Shown: positions 32,120-40,877 of the stretch, one piece after another | How the letters are laid out: the number at the start of each line of letters is the position of its first letter | How positions within the stretch are numbered: the first letter of the stretch is position 1 | Assembly (NCBI RefSeq): GCF_003063545.1 | Contig: NZ_NESD01000001.1 | Span: forward strand, 186,001 to 250,000 | Reading direction: 5' to 3' | Origin: Limnohabitans sp. Jir61 | GTDB taxonomy: Bacteria; Pseudomonadota; Gammaproteobacteria; Burkholderiales; Burkholderiaceae_C | DNA: 64,000 bases | Notes under the pieces: generated by a model | The model's database searches: none | The model's input: only the letters and a program-made list of their open reading frames with translations | What the model was told of the DNA's origin: nothing | Program-made: the position numbers and the translations under genes

Positions 32120-32653
32120 ATGAATCGCAAGGACTGGCTGATAGCGCTCTTGGCAGCCGTCATCGGTATTTTGGCTACTTTATGCGGCAGCTTGGTCGCT
32201 GGGTACCAGCACGAGAGAGCCGTTGCACGCCAGGCTGAGGTGGACTTTGCCAAACAGCTTGCAGTAGAGCGCGCCACAGAGCTAAAAGCGCTGAAGGACA
32301 CAGGTTTGCGCTACATGACGGCTGCAGATGCGATGGTCAATCACTTGGTGTTCAACACTGCGCGAGAAAAATCGGTGGTCGAGTATTTGGCCATGGTGCA
32401 AAGCGCGGGAAACGAAGTGGTGTTAATCGCAGACGATGAACTCACCCGCCAAACCATGGCACTGACTCAATCCCTGACCCAGCTTCCCACCCCAAGCACC
32501 AAGCCGATGGCGCAGCGTTTGGCTGAGCTCAACGCCATGGTGGTGGATTGGATCAAGTTGTTCAAACACAGCTTGAATGCCCTGAAAGCCCAAAACGAAG
32601 AGGCCTTAGGCTTGCGCGCCAGTGCGCAGGTAGCAACCCCTCTCAAACGTTAA
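32120..32653 (+). CDS. Membrane-anchored protein, unknown function
   Basis: 177 residues with one N-terminal membrane segment (WLIALLAAVIGILATLCGSL), then a mostly helical, Ala/Leu-rich soluble region, probably periplasmic. No family recognised. The ATG at 32120 lies right before the membrane segment. It precedes another single-span unknown by 14 bases; the pair may work together. Confidence 0.65.
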   Translation: MNRKDWLIALLAAVIGILATLCGSLVAGYQHERAVARQAEVDFAKQLAVERATELKALKDTGLRYMTAADAMVNHLVFNTAREKSVVEYLAMVQSAGNEVVLIADDELTRQTMALTQSLTQLPTPSTKPMAQRLAELNAMVVDWIKLFKHSLNALKAQNEEALGLRASAQVATPLKR

Positions 32654-32667
32654 TTTTTTGGAGTTGT

Positions 32668-33207
32668 ATGAAGTACGTTGCAGCCGCTGTTGGGGCGCTG
32701 GTGTTGGTATTTTTCGGATCCCAGTATGTGGGCGAACGCATCGATCAGAAAGAGCAAGCCCTGTGCGTGGACAACTTTTACAAAACCGTCATCGCGCTAG
32801 ATGTGCGCGGTGCGCCATCAAAGGACGAAGTAGAAATACTTTCACCCTTCATCTCATCCAAACTTCATGACAGCTTGTTGCAAGCCTCGGTTGCCGAAGA
32901 GAAGCACGCACTAGAAATGAAAGGTGATGAAGCCCCTTTGTTTGAGGGGCCTATGTTTTTGGGTGTGTGGGAAGGAGCCAGTCGTATGAAGGCAGCCACG
33001 CGCGAAGTGATGACGGGGCAAATCACCTATCTTGTGACTTTGCAGATGATGAGCCCCTACGACAAAGACCCAAACAACGATTGGAAAGACCGTGCCATCC
33101 TCATTCAAGAAAACGACAAATGGGTGGTGGACGAGTTGGTGTTTTTGATCAAAGAGGGCAGTGTGAACAACCGAACTTTGTCGCAGAGTTTTCTGCCCAA
33201 GTACTAA
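32668..33207 (+). CDS. Membrane-anchored protein, unknown function
   Basis: 179 residues: N-terminal membrane anchor or signal (YVAAAVGALVLVFFGSQYV), then a soluble domain with FYKTVIALDVRG and a C-terminal IQENDKWVVDELVF strand pattern that resembles NTF2/DUF3828-type domains. That resemblance is weak. A GGAG ribosome binding site precedes the ATG at 32668. The stop overlaps the converging polymerase gene by 4 bases. Confidence 0.65.
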   Translation: MKYVAAAVGALVLVFFGSQYVGERIDQKEQALCVDNFYKTVIALDVRGAPSKDEVEILSPFISSKLHDSLLQASVAEEKHALEMKGDEAPLFEGPMFLGVWEGASRMKAATREVMTGQITYLVTLQMMSPYDKDPNNDWKDRAILIQENDKWVVDELVFLIKEGSVNNRTLSQSFLPKY

Positions 33208-34529
33208 CGCTCCGACTCCAAATCAGGAATCCGATTAAACGCAATCCGCATCGGCGCGTGGTCCAGCCCCGCTTGTGCGCTGGCAAAGTACACCGTGTTT
33301 TTGCCGTGCTTGCTGTTGAGCGTGTCTATCGCGGCCATCAGTTTGCGACGGTCTTTGGCGGGGGCGACTCGGGCTGACAACGAGCCTGACACATTGGGCG
33401 CAGTGCCTGCTGCCGCCGCATCTAAAGCAGCATCAGCCGCAGCTTCCTCAAACCCAAACAAATCGCCTGTGTGCTGACCCGCTTCAATCAGGCCGTGCAG
33501 CTGCACGCCCACACTCACGGGCTGGCGCAACAGGTGCAGGCCGCTGTGCCAGAGCTGCTCTAGCGTGTGCAGCAAAAACGCGGTGTCTTGGGTTTCGCCT
33601 ACATGCGCGGCGCGGTCGTCACCCATCAGCCCACGGTTGCCGCCATAGCCGTGGCGGCAGCGCACATGCACGCTCATGCTGGTGGCGTACACGTTTTGCT
33701 TGCGCAGGCGCATGGCGGCTTTTTGTGTGAGGCGGTTGAGCACTGCAAACGCGCCTGCGGGGTTGCGCAGGTCGGGCGGCAGCACGTGCGAGTGGCCCAG
33801 CGACTTAGCCACCGTCTCACGCGGTCCGTACCATTGGCCGCGTAGCTTGTCGTACATCTCGGCCCCCGCCACGCCGCCCCATGCTGTGCGCAGCAGCTCG
33901 CGGGGCGCGGCATACAGCTGCTCCATCGTGTGAATGCCGCAGCGCTCTAGCCGCTGCACCATGCGCGGGCCAATGCCGTTGATCGCCTTGGGCTTGAGCC
34001 CATACAAACGCTGCGGCAGCTCGTGCGCCTCAATCACCGTCAGCCCATCGGGCTTTTGCATGTTCGACGCCAGCTTGGCCAGCAGCGTGTTGGGCGCAAT
34101 GCCCACCGACGTGCGCATGCATTCGCCCAGCTGCGCCACTACCTCGGCCTTCACGCGCTCGGCCAGCCCCACCGCACGTTCGCGCTGTTGCCAGCGGCCG
34201 GTTAGCTCGCACTCCATTTCGTCAATCGACAGCACTTGTCGCACGGGGGCCAGCGTGTCCACCACCGCCACCGCTCGGTGGTGCATCTCTACATACTTGG
34301 CGTGGTCGGCCAGCACGATGGCAATGTCGGGGCACAGCCGCCGCGCTTCTGCCACACCCGTGCCCGTGCCAATGCCCAGCGCCTTGGCCTCGTAACTGGC
34401 GGCAATGCAGCACGACGTTTCGGCCAGCACCGGCACCACGCCCACAGGCCGCCCGCGCAGCGCGGGATTGAGCTGTTGTTCAACCGAAGCGAAGTAGCTG
34501 TTGAAGTCGACGAAGAGGGAGCGGAGCAT
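33204..34529 (-). CDS. Y-family DNA polymerase (DinB/Pol IV-like)
   Basis: Translesion DNA polymerase. The palm shows Asp8 (FVDFNSYFASVEQ) and the catalytic Asp103-Glu104 pair (SIDEMECEL); the thumb HhH region is NGIGPRMVQRLERCGI. At 441 residues it is longer than Pol IV (about 350), with an Ala-rich C-terminal insert near 370-390, and its closest named type (DinB versus UmuC-like) is unclear. A near-consensus LexA box lies 3 bases before the start codon, so it should be SOS-induced. Confidence 0.9.
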   Translation of the reverse strand: MLRSLFVDFNSYFASVEQQLNPALRGRPVGVVPVLAETSCCIAASYEAKALGIGTGTGVAEARRLCPDIAIVLADHAKYVEMHHRAVAVVDTLAPVRQVLSIDEMECELTGRWQQRERAVGLAERVKAEVVAQLGECMRTSVGIAPNTLLAKLASNMQKPDGLTVIEAHELPQRLYGLKPKAINGIGPRMVQRLERCGIHTMEQLYAAPRELLRTAWGGVAGAEMYDKLRGQWYGPRETVAKSLGHSHVLPPDLRNPAGAFAVLNRLTQKAAMRLRKQNVYATSMSVHVRCRHGYGGNRGLMGDDRAAHVGETQDTAFLLHTLEQLWHSGLHLLRQPVSVGVQLHGLIEAGQHTGDLFGFEEAAADAALDAAAAGTAPNVSGSLSARVAPAKDRRKLMAAIDTLNSKHGKNTVYFASAQAGLDHAPMRIAFNRIPDLESER

Positions 34530-34532
34530 GTG

Positions 34533-34548
34533 CTGTATTTAAACACAG
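34533..34548. promoter_or_regulatory. LexA (SOS) box upstream of the Y-family polymerase
   Basis: CTGT-ATTTAAAC-ACAG is an exact CTGT-N8-ACAG LexA operator of the proteobacterial type; read toward the gene it extends to TACTGTGTTTAAATACAGCA. It overlaps a candidate -10 (TATACT at 34552-34547, with TTTAAA 17 bp upstream) and lies 3 bases from the ATG, so bound LexA would block initiation. It could also affect the divergent membrane-protein gene. Confidence 0.82.
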
Positions 34549-34637
34549 TATATTTGAGTGTGTTTTTGCTTTAAACAGCCGTTTGTACGAACAAAATATA
34601 AACTATGGTTTTATTTTTTCAGCTATGGGAGTGCTTA

Positions 34638-35009
34638 GTGAAATTCGATGTTGATTATTGGCTGTGGAAAGACTGCAAGAGCGAGTGGGAAGCCTTTTGC
34701 CAAAACAACTTGAATGGTGTTTGGTACTTTAGATACGCAGCCGCCGCGTTGGCTTTGTTTGTTGCGTATTTATTTTGGGATGCAACAAGTATCGAAAAAT
34801 ATGATCATGGACTCAACTTCGCAATGCTTGCTCTGTTTTCTCTTGTGTTTGTGATTTACGCAATCGCGATGATGAAAGAGATAACAAAAATTGTGTTTTG
34901 GTGTGCAATTGCTTTCGGTTGCTTTCGGTTGCTATCTAGCTATATCAGGTGCAGGTACGACAGGTATTTGTATATTGATTGGGGCTTATTGGATTTCGAG
35001 TGCTATTAA
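34638..35009 (+). CDS. Small multi-span membrane protein with a frame-shifted C-terminus
   Basis: Not a recognised family. Start GTG at 34638 has GGGAG 7 bases upstream; an ATG at 34605 lacks one. Membrane segments are RYAAAALALFVAYLFW, then AMLALFSLVFVIYAIAMM, then IVFWCAIAFG. After that the frame becomes polar and Arg/Tyr-rich. Removing one copy of a 10-bp tandem duplication (34911-34930) restores a hydrophobic tail, CYLAISGAGTTGICILIGAY, ending at TAG 35017-35019. I infer a frameshift mutation. The DNA here is AT-rich compared with its neighbours, suggesting transfer. Confidence 0.6.
   Translation: MKFDVDYWLWKDCKSEWEAFCQNNLNGVWYFRYAAAALALFVAYLFWDATSIEKYDHGLNFAMLALFSLVFVIYAIAMMKEITKIVFWCAIAFGCFRLLSSYIRCRYDRYLYIDWGLLDFECY
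34911..34930 (+). repeat. 10-bp tandem duplication (GCTTTCGGTT x2)
   Basis: Two exact adjacent copies, flanked by ATT and GCT so that the periodic tract extends about 5 bases. Being 10 bp, each gain or loss moves the reading frame of the host gene. Confidence 0.9.
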
Positions 35010-35038
35010 AAATCGATAGTCAATGAAGGTAATTTTGT

Positions 35039-35464
35039 ATGTCTCTGGAACCACTAAAACCCGAAGTTGAGGAAGCGATAAAGCAAGCTTTAAACAAAAG
35101 CTGGTCCGAGCGCACAGGGATTTGGACAAGTGAAAATTATCAGTGCCGATCAGCTAACCAATGCATGCAAACTTCACTTGTGATTCGTGAAAAGTTTGGT
35201 GGCCACATTCTAAAAACCGAAGTGCCCAGCACATCAAATGGGAAAATCCCGCACTATTACAACTTCATTGGAGGGCAGCGATATGACTTTACTGTTGATC
35301 AATTCAGTGGACCCGAACATGCAGGTTGGAAAGGTACGTACGAAGACGAGCGAGTCGACGTGGATGTTGTTGAGCAACGGCTAAATAATGACGCTTATCT
35401 TCAAGCGCTGTATTCCGCGTTTGACAGGGAATATAAAAAGCTACCGAATAGCGACATAACTTAA
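35039..35464 (+). CDS. YunG-like protein, unknown function
   Basis: 141 residues. The arrangement QCMQTSLVIREKFGGHIL, then HYYNFIGGQRYDFTVDQF, resembles YunG-family proteins, where Cys, His and Asp could form a transglutaminase-like site (here Cys in NQCMQT, His in PHYYN, Asp in YDFT). This is a motif-level similarity only. It lies in the AT-rich stretch with the frame-shifted membrane gene and may have arrived with it. Its stop overlaps the converging SulP gene by 4 bases. Confidence 0.6.
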   Translation: MSLEPLKPEVEEAIKQALNKSWSERTGIWTSENYQCRSANQCMQTSLVIREKFGGHILKTEVPSTSNGKIPHYYNFIGGQRYDFTVDQFSGPEHAGWKGTYEDERVDVDVVEQRLNNDAYLQALYSAFDREYKKLPNSDIT

Positions 35465-37143
35465 ATACACCACCCCATATCCGCAGGCAACGCCTCCAGT
35501 TGCCGCAGTTGCTGAATAGCCTCCGCATCCGTGCGATACATGTGCAGCCTCGCATGCGCTTGCAGGCAGCCTGCGCGGCGCAGCACGGTTTCTACCGGTA
35601 GCTTCATGCCGCTGATGTGCAGGCTGATGCCGCGCTCGCGCAGCATGGCTTCTAGCTTGGCGAGGCTTTCTACGCCTGTGGCGTCGATGCGGTTGATGGG
35701 CAGTGCAAACAGGCACACATGGCGCACGTTGGGGTGCTGGCCTAGATGCTCCATGATGGCTCGCTCTAGGGTGCTGGCTGCAGCAAAGTCCAGCTCGGCA
35801 TCCATGCGCAGGGCGTAGAGGTGGTTGGCCAAGGGAGGTAATTTCCACAGGTGGCGGTCGCGCAGGCTGCCGTCGGGGTGCAGGCCCACTTCAATGATGC
35901 GCGGGTGCAAGCGCGTGTGCAAAAAGTGGCTCAGGCCCATCACCACCCCGGCCAGCACGCCCCAATACAAACGCGGGGCCGACAGCAGGGTGATGACAAA
36001 CGTCACCACCGCCGTAGCGGCCTCGACACGGTTGATTTTGTAAAGCTGCACAAACGCGCGTGGTTTGATGAGGCCCAACACGGCGGCCACCACGATGGCC
36101 GCCAACACCGACTGCGGCACAGGCTGCAACACCGCGGTGAAGCACAAGAGGATGACCAAAATCACTGCCACCGAAAAGATGGTGGCCCAGGCCGACTGCG
36201 CGCCTGCATACAGGTTGAGCGCCGAGCGGCTGAACGACGAGCTGGTGGGAAACGCGCCGCACAAACCCGACGCCACTTTGGCTAAGCCTTGGCCAATGAG
36301 GTCTTGGTCTTGGTCCCAGCGTTTGCCGCTGCGGTCGTTGTCTACCTTGGCGCTGGATGCGGTTTCTAAAAAGCTCACCAACGTAATCACCAACGTGGGC
36401 AGCACCAACTGTTTGAACATTTCCCACTCAATGACGCTGGGCACAAACAAGGCAGGCAAGCCCTGCGGCAACGCGCCCACCACCGCCGTGCCCGAGGCCT
36501 CTAGCCCCAGCGCCCAGCTAGCGCCCGCCGCACCCAGCACCACCACCAACACGGTGGGGAAGGTGGGCCGCCAGCGCCGTGCCAACAGCAGCAACACCAG
36601 CGTGACCACGCCAAACACCAAGCTGGCCCAGTCAACGCCCGCGCCTATGACCAACGTGGACCAGCCATTTGTAAAACCCAACATCGCCGGAATTTGCGAC
36701 GAGATGATGAGCACGCCCGCACCCTGTGTGAACGCCATCAACACCGGCGAGCTGACCAAGTTGAGCAGCCAGCCAAAACGCGCAAAGCCCAACACCACTT
36801 GCAGCAAGCCCGTCATGAGTGACAGCCACACCGTGAGGTTGACCCACTCGGCACTGCCAGGCGCCGCCATGCCGCTGAGCGAGGCCGATACCAAAATAGC
36901 TGTCAGCGCCGTAGGCCCCACCGACAAACGCTGCGACGCGCTAAACAGCACCGCCATCAGCGCAGGCAACAGCGACGCATAAATGCCGGTGATGAGCGGC
37001 ATACCCGCCAACGCCGCATACGCCACACCTTGCGGAATAACCATGAGGCCCACGCTCAGCCCCGCGAATGCTTCGCTCTTCAGGAGTTGAGGGGTGGGCT
37101 TGGGCCAGTTGAGGAACGGGAAGAAACGCTTTGCAGAGTGCAT
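35461..37143 (-). CDS. SulP-family anion transporter with STAS domain
   Basis: 560-residue SLC26/SulP transporter: the N-terminal consensus GLMVIPQGVAYAALAGMPLITGIYAS, about 12-14 membrane segments (to about 430) and a C-terminal STAS domain (LFALPINRIDATGVESLAKLE) that regulates transport. Sulfate, bicarbonate or dicarboxylates are family substrates; no neighbour indicates which. A second, divergent SulP gene is at 47320. Confidence 0.93.
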   Translation of the reverse strand: MHSAKRFFPFLNWPKPTPQLLKSEAFAGLSVGLMVIPQGVAYAALAGMPLITGIYASLLPALMAVLFSASQRLSVGPTALTAILVSASLSGMAAPGSAEWVNLTVWLSLMTGLLQVVLGFARFGWLLNLVSSPVLMAFTQGAGVLIISSQIPAMLGFTNGWSTLVIGAGVDWASLVFGVVTLVLLLLARRWRPTFPTVLVVVLGAAGASWALGLEASGTAVVGALPQGLPALFVPSVIEWEMFKQLVLPTLVITLVSFLETASSAKVDNDRSGKRWDQDQDLIGQGLAKVASGLCGAFPTSSSFSRSALNLYAGAQSAWATIFSVAVILVILLCFTAVLQPVPQSVLAAIVVAAVLGLIKPRAFVQLYKINRVEAATAVVTFVITLLSAPRLYWGVLAGVVMGLSHFLHTRLHPRIIEVGLHPDGSLRDRHLWKLPPLANHLYALRMDAELDFAAASTLERAIMEHLGQHPNVRHVCLFALPINRIDATGVESLAKLEAMLRERGISLHISGMKLPVETVLRRAGCLQAHARLHMYRTDAEAIQQLRQLEALPADMGWCI

Positions 37144-37243
37144 GTGCTAATCGTAACGGCTGGCTCACCACCTGATACGCGGTGGTTTGCACAATGCAGG
37201 TTTTGGTTTGAGGTGGTCGATGTTTTTTACACGGAGCAAGCAG

Positions 37244-37765
37244 ATGGCAGCAAAGATGCAGGGCATGCGGCTTTTGTTGCGTGTCTTGGTTGTTTCGTTC
37301 GCGGTTTGCGTGTGCATCACCACGCCCGCGCACGCATGGCCCGGCATCGTCACCCATGTGAGCGATGGCGACACGGTGTGGGTGCAGCCGCTGCATGGCG
37401 GCGAGGCACACAAGGTGCGGCTGCTGGGCATTGATGCGCCCGAGATTTGCCAGCCGTGGGGCCCACAGTCACGTGCCGCTTTGCACGCCGCGCTGCAAGG
37501 CCAAGTGGTGGAGGTGCGTGCCCGCACGCGTGACAGCTATGGCCGCTTGCTGGCGCAACTCACGCGCCAAGGCAACGATGTGGGCGCATGGATGGTGGGG
37601 CAGGGCTATGCGTGGTCGTACAGCTACAAAAGCAACGCAGGCCCGTATGAGGCGCTGCAGCTACAGGCGCAAACGCAGCACTTGGGGCTGTTTTCAGATG
37701 GGCGGGCTTTGCAGCCGAGGTGGTTTAGGAAACGCTTTGGGTCGTGCCACACACCGGGCAGCTAG
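37244..37765 (+). CDS. Secreted thermonuclease-like (SNase) protein
   Basis: Staphylococcal nuclease-fold enzyme. The product begins with a signal peptide (LLLRVLVVSFAVCVCITTPAHA). The SNase core carries SDGDTVWV, the catalytic Arg in VRLLGIDAPE and the second catalytic region RTRDSYGRLLAQL. The ATG at 37244 has GGAG 8 bases upstream; ATGs at 37256 and 37265 are alternatives. The 3' end overlaps the converging moeB by 41 bases. Confidence 0.88.
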   Translation: MAAKMQGMRLLLRVLVVSFAVCVCITTPAHAWPGIVTHVSDGDTVWVQPLHGGEAHKVRLLGIDAPEICQPWGPQSRAALHAALQGQVVEVRARTRDSYGRLLAQLTRQGNDVGAWMVGQGYAWSYSYKSNAGPYEALQLQAQTQHLGLFSDGRALQPRWFRKRFGSCHTPGS

Positions 37766-38486
37766 CGTTGCGCTGCAAGCGCACTTCGTTCCACTCCATG
37801 CCACGGCCATCCAGCATTTGCAGGCGGCCCGTCAGGCGTGAGCCAATGCCTGTGATGAGCTTGACGGTTTCCATGGCTTGCATCGTGCCGATCACGCCCA
37901 CAAGCGGCGCGAGCACGCCCATGGTGGAGCACAGCACTTCTTCGGGCGCTTGGTCGGGCGGGAAGATGCAGGCATAGCAGGGGGATTTGTCGTCACGCGC
38001 GTCGTACACCGACAGCTGGCCATCCATGCGAATGGCCGCGCCTGAGACGAGCGGCACTTTGTGCTTTACACATGCGGCGTTCACGGCTTGGCGGGTGGGG
38101 AAGTTGTCGCAGCAGTCCACCACCACGGTCACGGTGGGCACGAGGGCGTCGAGTTGGGCGGCGTCTAGCTTGTGGGACAGCGCGGTCACGCGCACTTCGG
38201 GGTTGAGGGCCAGCATGGCGTGTGCGGCTGACTCCACCTTGGGGTGGCCCACACGCGCGGTGGAGTGGGCGATTTGGCGTTGCAAGTTGGTGAGGTCGAC
38301 CGTGTCATGGTCAGCAATGGTGATGTGGCCTACGCCGCTTGCAGCTAAGTACAACGCAACGGGAGAACCCAAGCCACCTGCACCCACCACCAGAACATGG
38401 CTGTCAACCAAGCGCTGCTGGCCTTCGATGCCCACATCGTCAAGCAGGATGTGGCGCGAATAGCGCAGCAGTTGGTCGTCGTTCAC
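37725..38486 (-). CDS. moeB: Molybdopterin-synthase adenylyltransferase MoeB (ThiF/HesA family)
   Basis: E1-like enzyme that adenylates the C-terminus of MoaD (or ThiS). The 253 residues have the nucleotide-binding GAGGLGSP (36-43), the adenylation Asp in CCDNFPTRQAVN and two zinc-binding pairs, CYAC and CPVC. Whether it serves molybdopterin or thiamine synthesis cannot be told from sequence alone. A molybdenum enzyme (formate dehydrogenase) is encoded later in the window, though far away. Confidence 0.92.
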   Translation of the reverse strand: MNDDQLLRYSRHILLDDVGIEGQQRLVDSHVLVVGAGGLGSPVALYLAASGVGHITIADHDTVDLTNLQRQIAHSTARVGHPKVESAAHAMLALNPEVRVTALSHKLDAAQLDALVPTVTVVVDCCDNFPTRQAVNAACVKHKVPLVSGAAIRMDGQLSVYDARDDKSPCYACIFPPDQAPEEVLCSTMGVLAPLVGVIGTMQAMETVKLITGIGSRLTGRLQMLDGRGMEWNEVRLQRNASCPVCGTTQSVS

Positions 38487-38504
38487 CGCAAACTCAGTGT
38501 TGAG

Positions 38505-39965
38505 TTATTTCTCTTTTTTCTCAGCAGGACGCTCGCTTTGCGTCTTGCTGGCCAACACGGGTTGGCCTTTGAGGCGTTTCAAGGCTTGCTCGAGTTGGAA
38601 GTCTTTGTCGCTGCCAAATTCAGGTGGGCGGCGTTCGCTGTTGGGCTTTTTGGATTCTTCTTCCAAACGCTTCATGGCTTCTTCGCGGGCCTTCTCTTTT
38701 TCTTTTTCCTTGGCTGCGTCTTTGGCATCTTTGCCTTGGCCGCTTTCTAAGTGCTTGTCGAGGTCGGCTTCACGCATGCGCAGGATGGCGTAAGGGCTGC
38801 CTTCGGCGGTGTCGTCCAGCAACACATCAGGCACGATGCCTTTCGCTTGAATGCTGCGGCCACTTGGTGTGTAGTAACGCGCGGTGGTAATTTTCAAAGC
38901 GGTATCAGGACCTAACTGGCGCACGGTTTGCACCGAGCCTTTGCCAAAAGTTTGGCTGCCCATGATGGTGGCGCGCTTGTGGTCTTGCAGGGCACCAGCC
39001 ACGATTTCGCTGGCAGAGGCCGAGCCTTCGTTCACCAACACCACCAAGGGTACTGTGCGGTAAATGCCTTTGGTGTTTTGGTGCAAGCGGGCAACGGGGT
39101 CGTTGCCGCTGCTGCGGCGGTAGAACTCGGGCGATGCTTTGTAAACAAACTTGCTTTCAGCCAATTGGCCATTGGTGGATACCACGGCAATGTTCTCAGG
39201 CAAGAACACAGCAGACACAGCCACGGCTGCGTCCAGCAAGCCACCTGGGTCGTTGCGCAGGTCGAGCACCAAGCCTTTGAGCTTGGGTTCTTGTTTGTAG
39301 ATTTCTTCGAGCTTCTTGGTGAAGTCGTCCACCGAGCGGTCTTGGAACTGGCTCAAGCGAATCCAGCCATAGCCGCTTTCCATCACTTTGCCTTTGACGC
39401 TTTGGGTTTTGATTTCCTCGCGAACGATGTTCACGGGGAAGGTGCGGTTTTCGTCTTTGCGATAGATGGTCAGCAGCACTTTGGTGCCAGGTTCGCCACG
39501 CATGCGCTTGACGGCTTCGTTGAGCGACAGGCCTTTGACGGCGGTGTCGTCAATCTTGGTGATCAAGTCGCCAGACTTCATGCCTGCGCGGAAAGCGGGT
39601 GAGCCCTCAATAGGCGACACGATTTTGATCAAGCCTTCTTCTTGCGTAATTTCAATGCCTACGCCTACAAAGCGGCCCGTCGTGCCTTCGCGGAATTCTT
39701 TGAAGGTCTTTTTGTCGTAGTACTGCGAGTGCGGGTCGAGGCTAGCGACCATGCCTGTGATGGCATCGCTGATGAGTTTTTTCTCGTCCACGGGCTCTAC
39801 GTAGTCGCTCTTGACCATGCTGAACACAGCGGCGAGTTGCTGCAGTTCTTCCAGCGGCAGAGGGGCCATGTTGGCGCGTGCAGCGGTTTGCAGCGAAACA
39901 GTGGTCAGTGCACCGGTCAGGGCGCCGATGGCGACCCAGCCTGCAATCTTGAATTTTTGACGCAT
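38505..39965 (-). CDS. ctpA: C-terminal processing peptidase (S41), periplasmic
   Basis: Carboxyl-terminal protease that trims or degrades envelope proteins. From the ATG at 39965 (with CGAAGG upstream) the 486 residues comprise a signal/anchor (IAGWVAIGALTGALTTVSL), a PDZ domain (FVGVGIEITQEEG onward) and the S41 catalytic domain with Ser in EGSASASEIVAG and Lys in TFGKGSVQT. A charged, Lys/Glu-rich tail follows. It lies between moeB and gpmA, all minus strand. Confidence 0.94.
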   Translation of the reverse strand: MRQKFKIAGWVAIGALTGALTTVSLQTAARANMAPLPLEELQQLAAVFSMVKSDYVEPVDEKKLISDAITGMVASLDPHSQYYDKKTFKEFREGTTGRFVGVGIEITQEEGLIKIVSPIEGSPAFRAGMKSGDLITKIDDTAVKGLSLNEAVKRMRGEPGTKVLLTIYRKDENRTFPVNIVREEIKTQSVKGKVMESGYGWIRLSQFQDRSVDDFTKKLEEIYKQEPKLKGLVLDLRNDPGGLLDAAVAVSAVFLPENIAVVSTNGQLAESKFVYKASPEFYRRSSGNDPVARLHQNTKGIYRTVPLVVLVNEGSASASEIVAGALQDHKRATIMGSQTFGKGSVQTVRQLGPDTALKITTARYYTPSGRSIQAKGIVPDVLLDDTAEGSPYAILRMREADLDKHLESGQGKDAKDAAKEKEKEKAREEAMKRLEEESKKPNSERRPPEFGSDKDFQLEQALKRLKGQPVLASKTQSERPAEKKEK

Positions 39966-40010
39966 GTGGCCTTCGAGAAATAACAAATTTAACAGGTACT
40001 CAATATACAA

Positions 40011-40027
40011 CGCGCCCAGAAGGCGCG
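40011..40027 (-). terminator. Small hairpin after gpmA
   Basis: A 6-bp stem, CGCGCC/GGCGCG, with a 5-base loop lies in the gap between gpmA and ctpA. There is no strong T-tract on the minus strand, so termination is uncertain and partial read-through into ctpA is plausible. Confidence 0.35.
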
Positions 40028-40042
40028 CTGTAAGTCGGACGA

Positions 40043-40786
40043 TTAGGCTTTGCCTTGTGTAGCTACTGCAGCAGCAGCTTTGGCTGCGGCTTCTGCATCA
40101 CCCAAGTAGTAGTGGCGGATTGGTTTGAGGTTTTCGTCCAACTCGTATACCAAGGGAATGCCGTTGGGGATGTTCAAGCCCACGATGTCTTGGTCGCTGA
40201 TGCCGTCCAAGTACTTGACCAAAGCGCGAATTGAGTTGCCGTGTGCGGCGATGACGATGCGCTTGCCAGACTTGATGGCGGGGGCGAGGGCTTCGTTCCA
40301 GAAAGGCACGACGCGTGACACGGTGTCTTTCAAACACTCGGTCAATGGCACGGGGTTGGGTTCAAAGCGGGTGTAGCGAGGGTCGCTGCGTTCGCTGCGG
40401 GGGTCGTTGGCTTCGAGTTCAGGAGGTGGCGTGTCATAGCTGCGACGCCAGACCAGCACTTGCTCTTCGCCATATTGCTTGGCCATGTCGGCTTTGTTCA
40501 AGCCTTGCAAGCCGCCGTAGTGGCGCTCGTTCAAACGCCAGCTTTTGACAACGGGCAACCAAGTGCGGTCCATCTCGTCTAAGGCGAGGAACAGGGTGCG
40601 AATGGCGCGCTTCAACACACTGGTGTAGGCCACATCAAACTCAAAGCCTTCGGCCTTGAGCAGCTTGCCTGCGTTCTTGGCTTGTTCGACGCCGGTGGGG
40701 GTCAGGTCCACATCGGTCCAGCCGGTGAAGCGGTTTTCAAGGTTCCAAGTGGATTCGCCGTGGCGGATTAATACGAGCTTGTACAT
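40043..40786 (-). CDS. gpmA: 2,3-bisphosphoglycerate-dependent phosphoglycerate mutase
   Basis: Glycolytic interconversion of 3- and 2-phosphoglycerate. The 247 residues begin [15 protein letters not shown] with the phosphorylated His9; the second catalytic His is in [11 protein letters not shown]. Length and GWTDVDLT block match GpmA. It is divergent from the rhodanese-grxC-secB-gpsA run, a conserved arrangement in Burkholderiales. Confidence 0.96.
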   Translation of the reverse strand: MYKLVLIRHGESTWNLENRFTGWTDVDLTPTGVEQAKNAGKLLKAEGFEFDVAYTSVLKRAIRTLFLALDEMDRTWLPVVKSWRLNERHYGGLQGLNKADMAKQYGEEQVLVWRRSYDTPPPELEANDPRSERSDPRYTRFEPNPVPLTECLKDTVSRVVPFWNEALAPAIKSGKRIVIAAHGNSIRALVKYLDGISDQDIVGLNIPNGIPLVYELDENLKPIRHYYLGDAEAAAKAAAAVATQGKA

Positions 40787-40877
40787 GGTGATTCAAACAA
40801 AGTCAGTGAAAGATTGGTCATGATTTTAGAATGCTGCCCTGACTCGATACTTTTAACCCCCTGAACTGGATTCCCCC

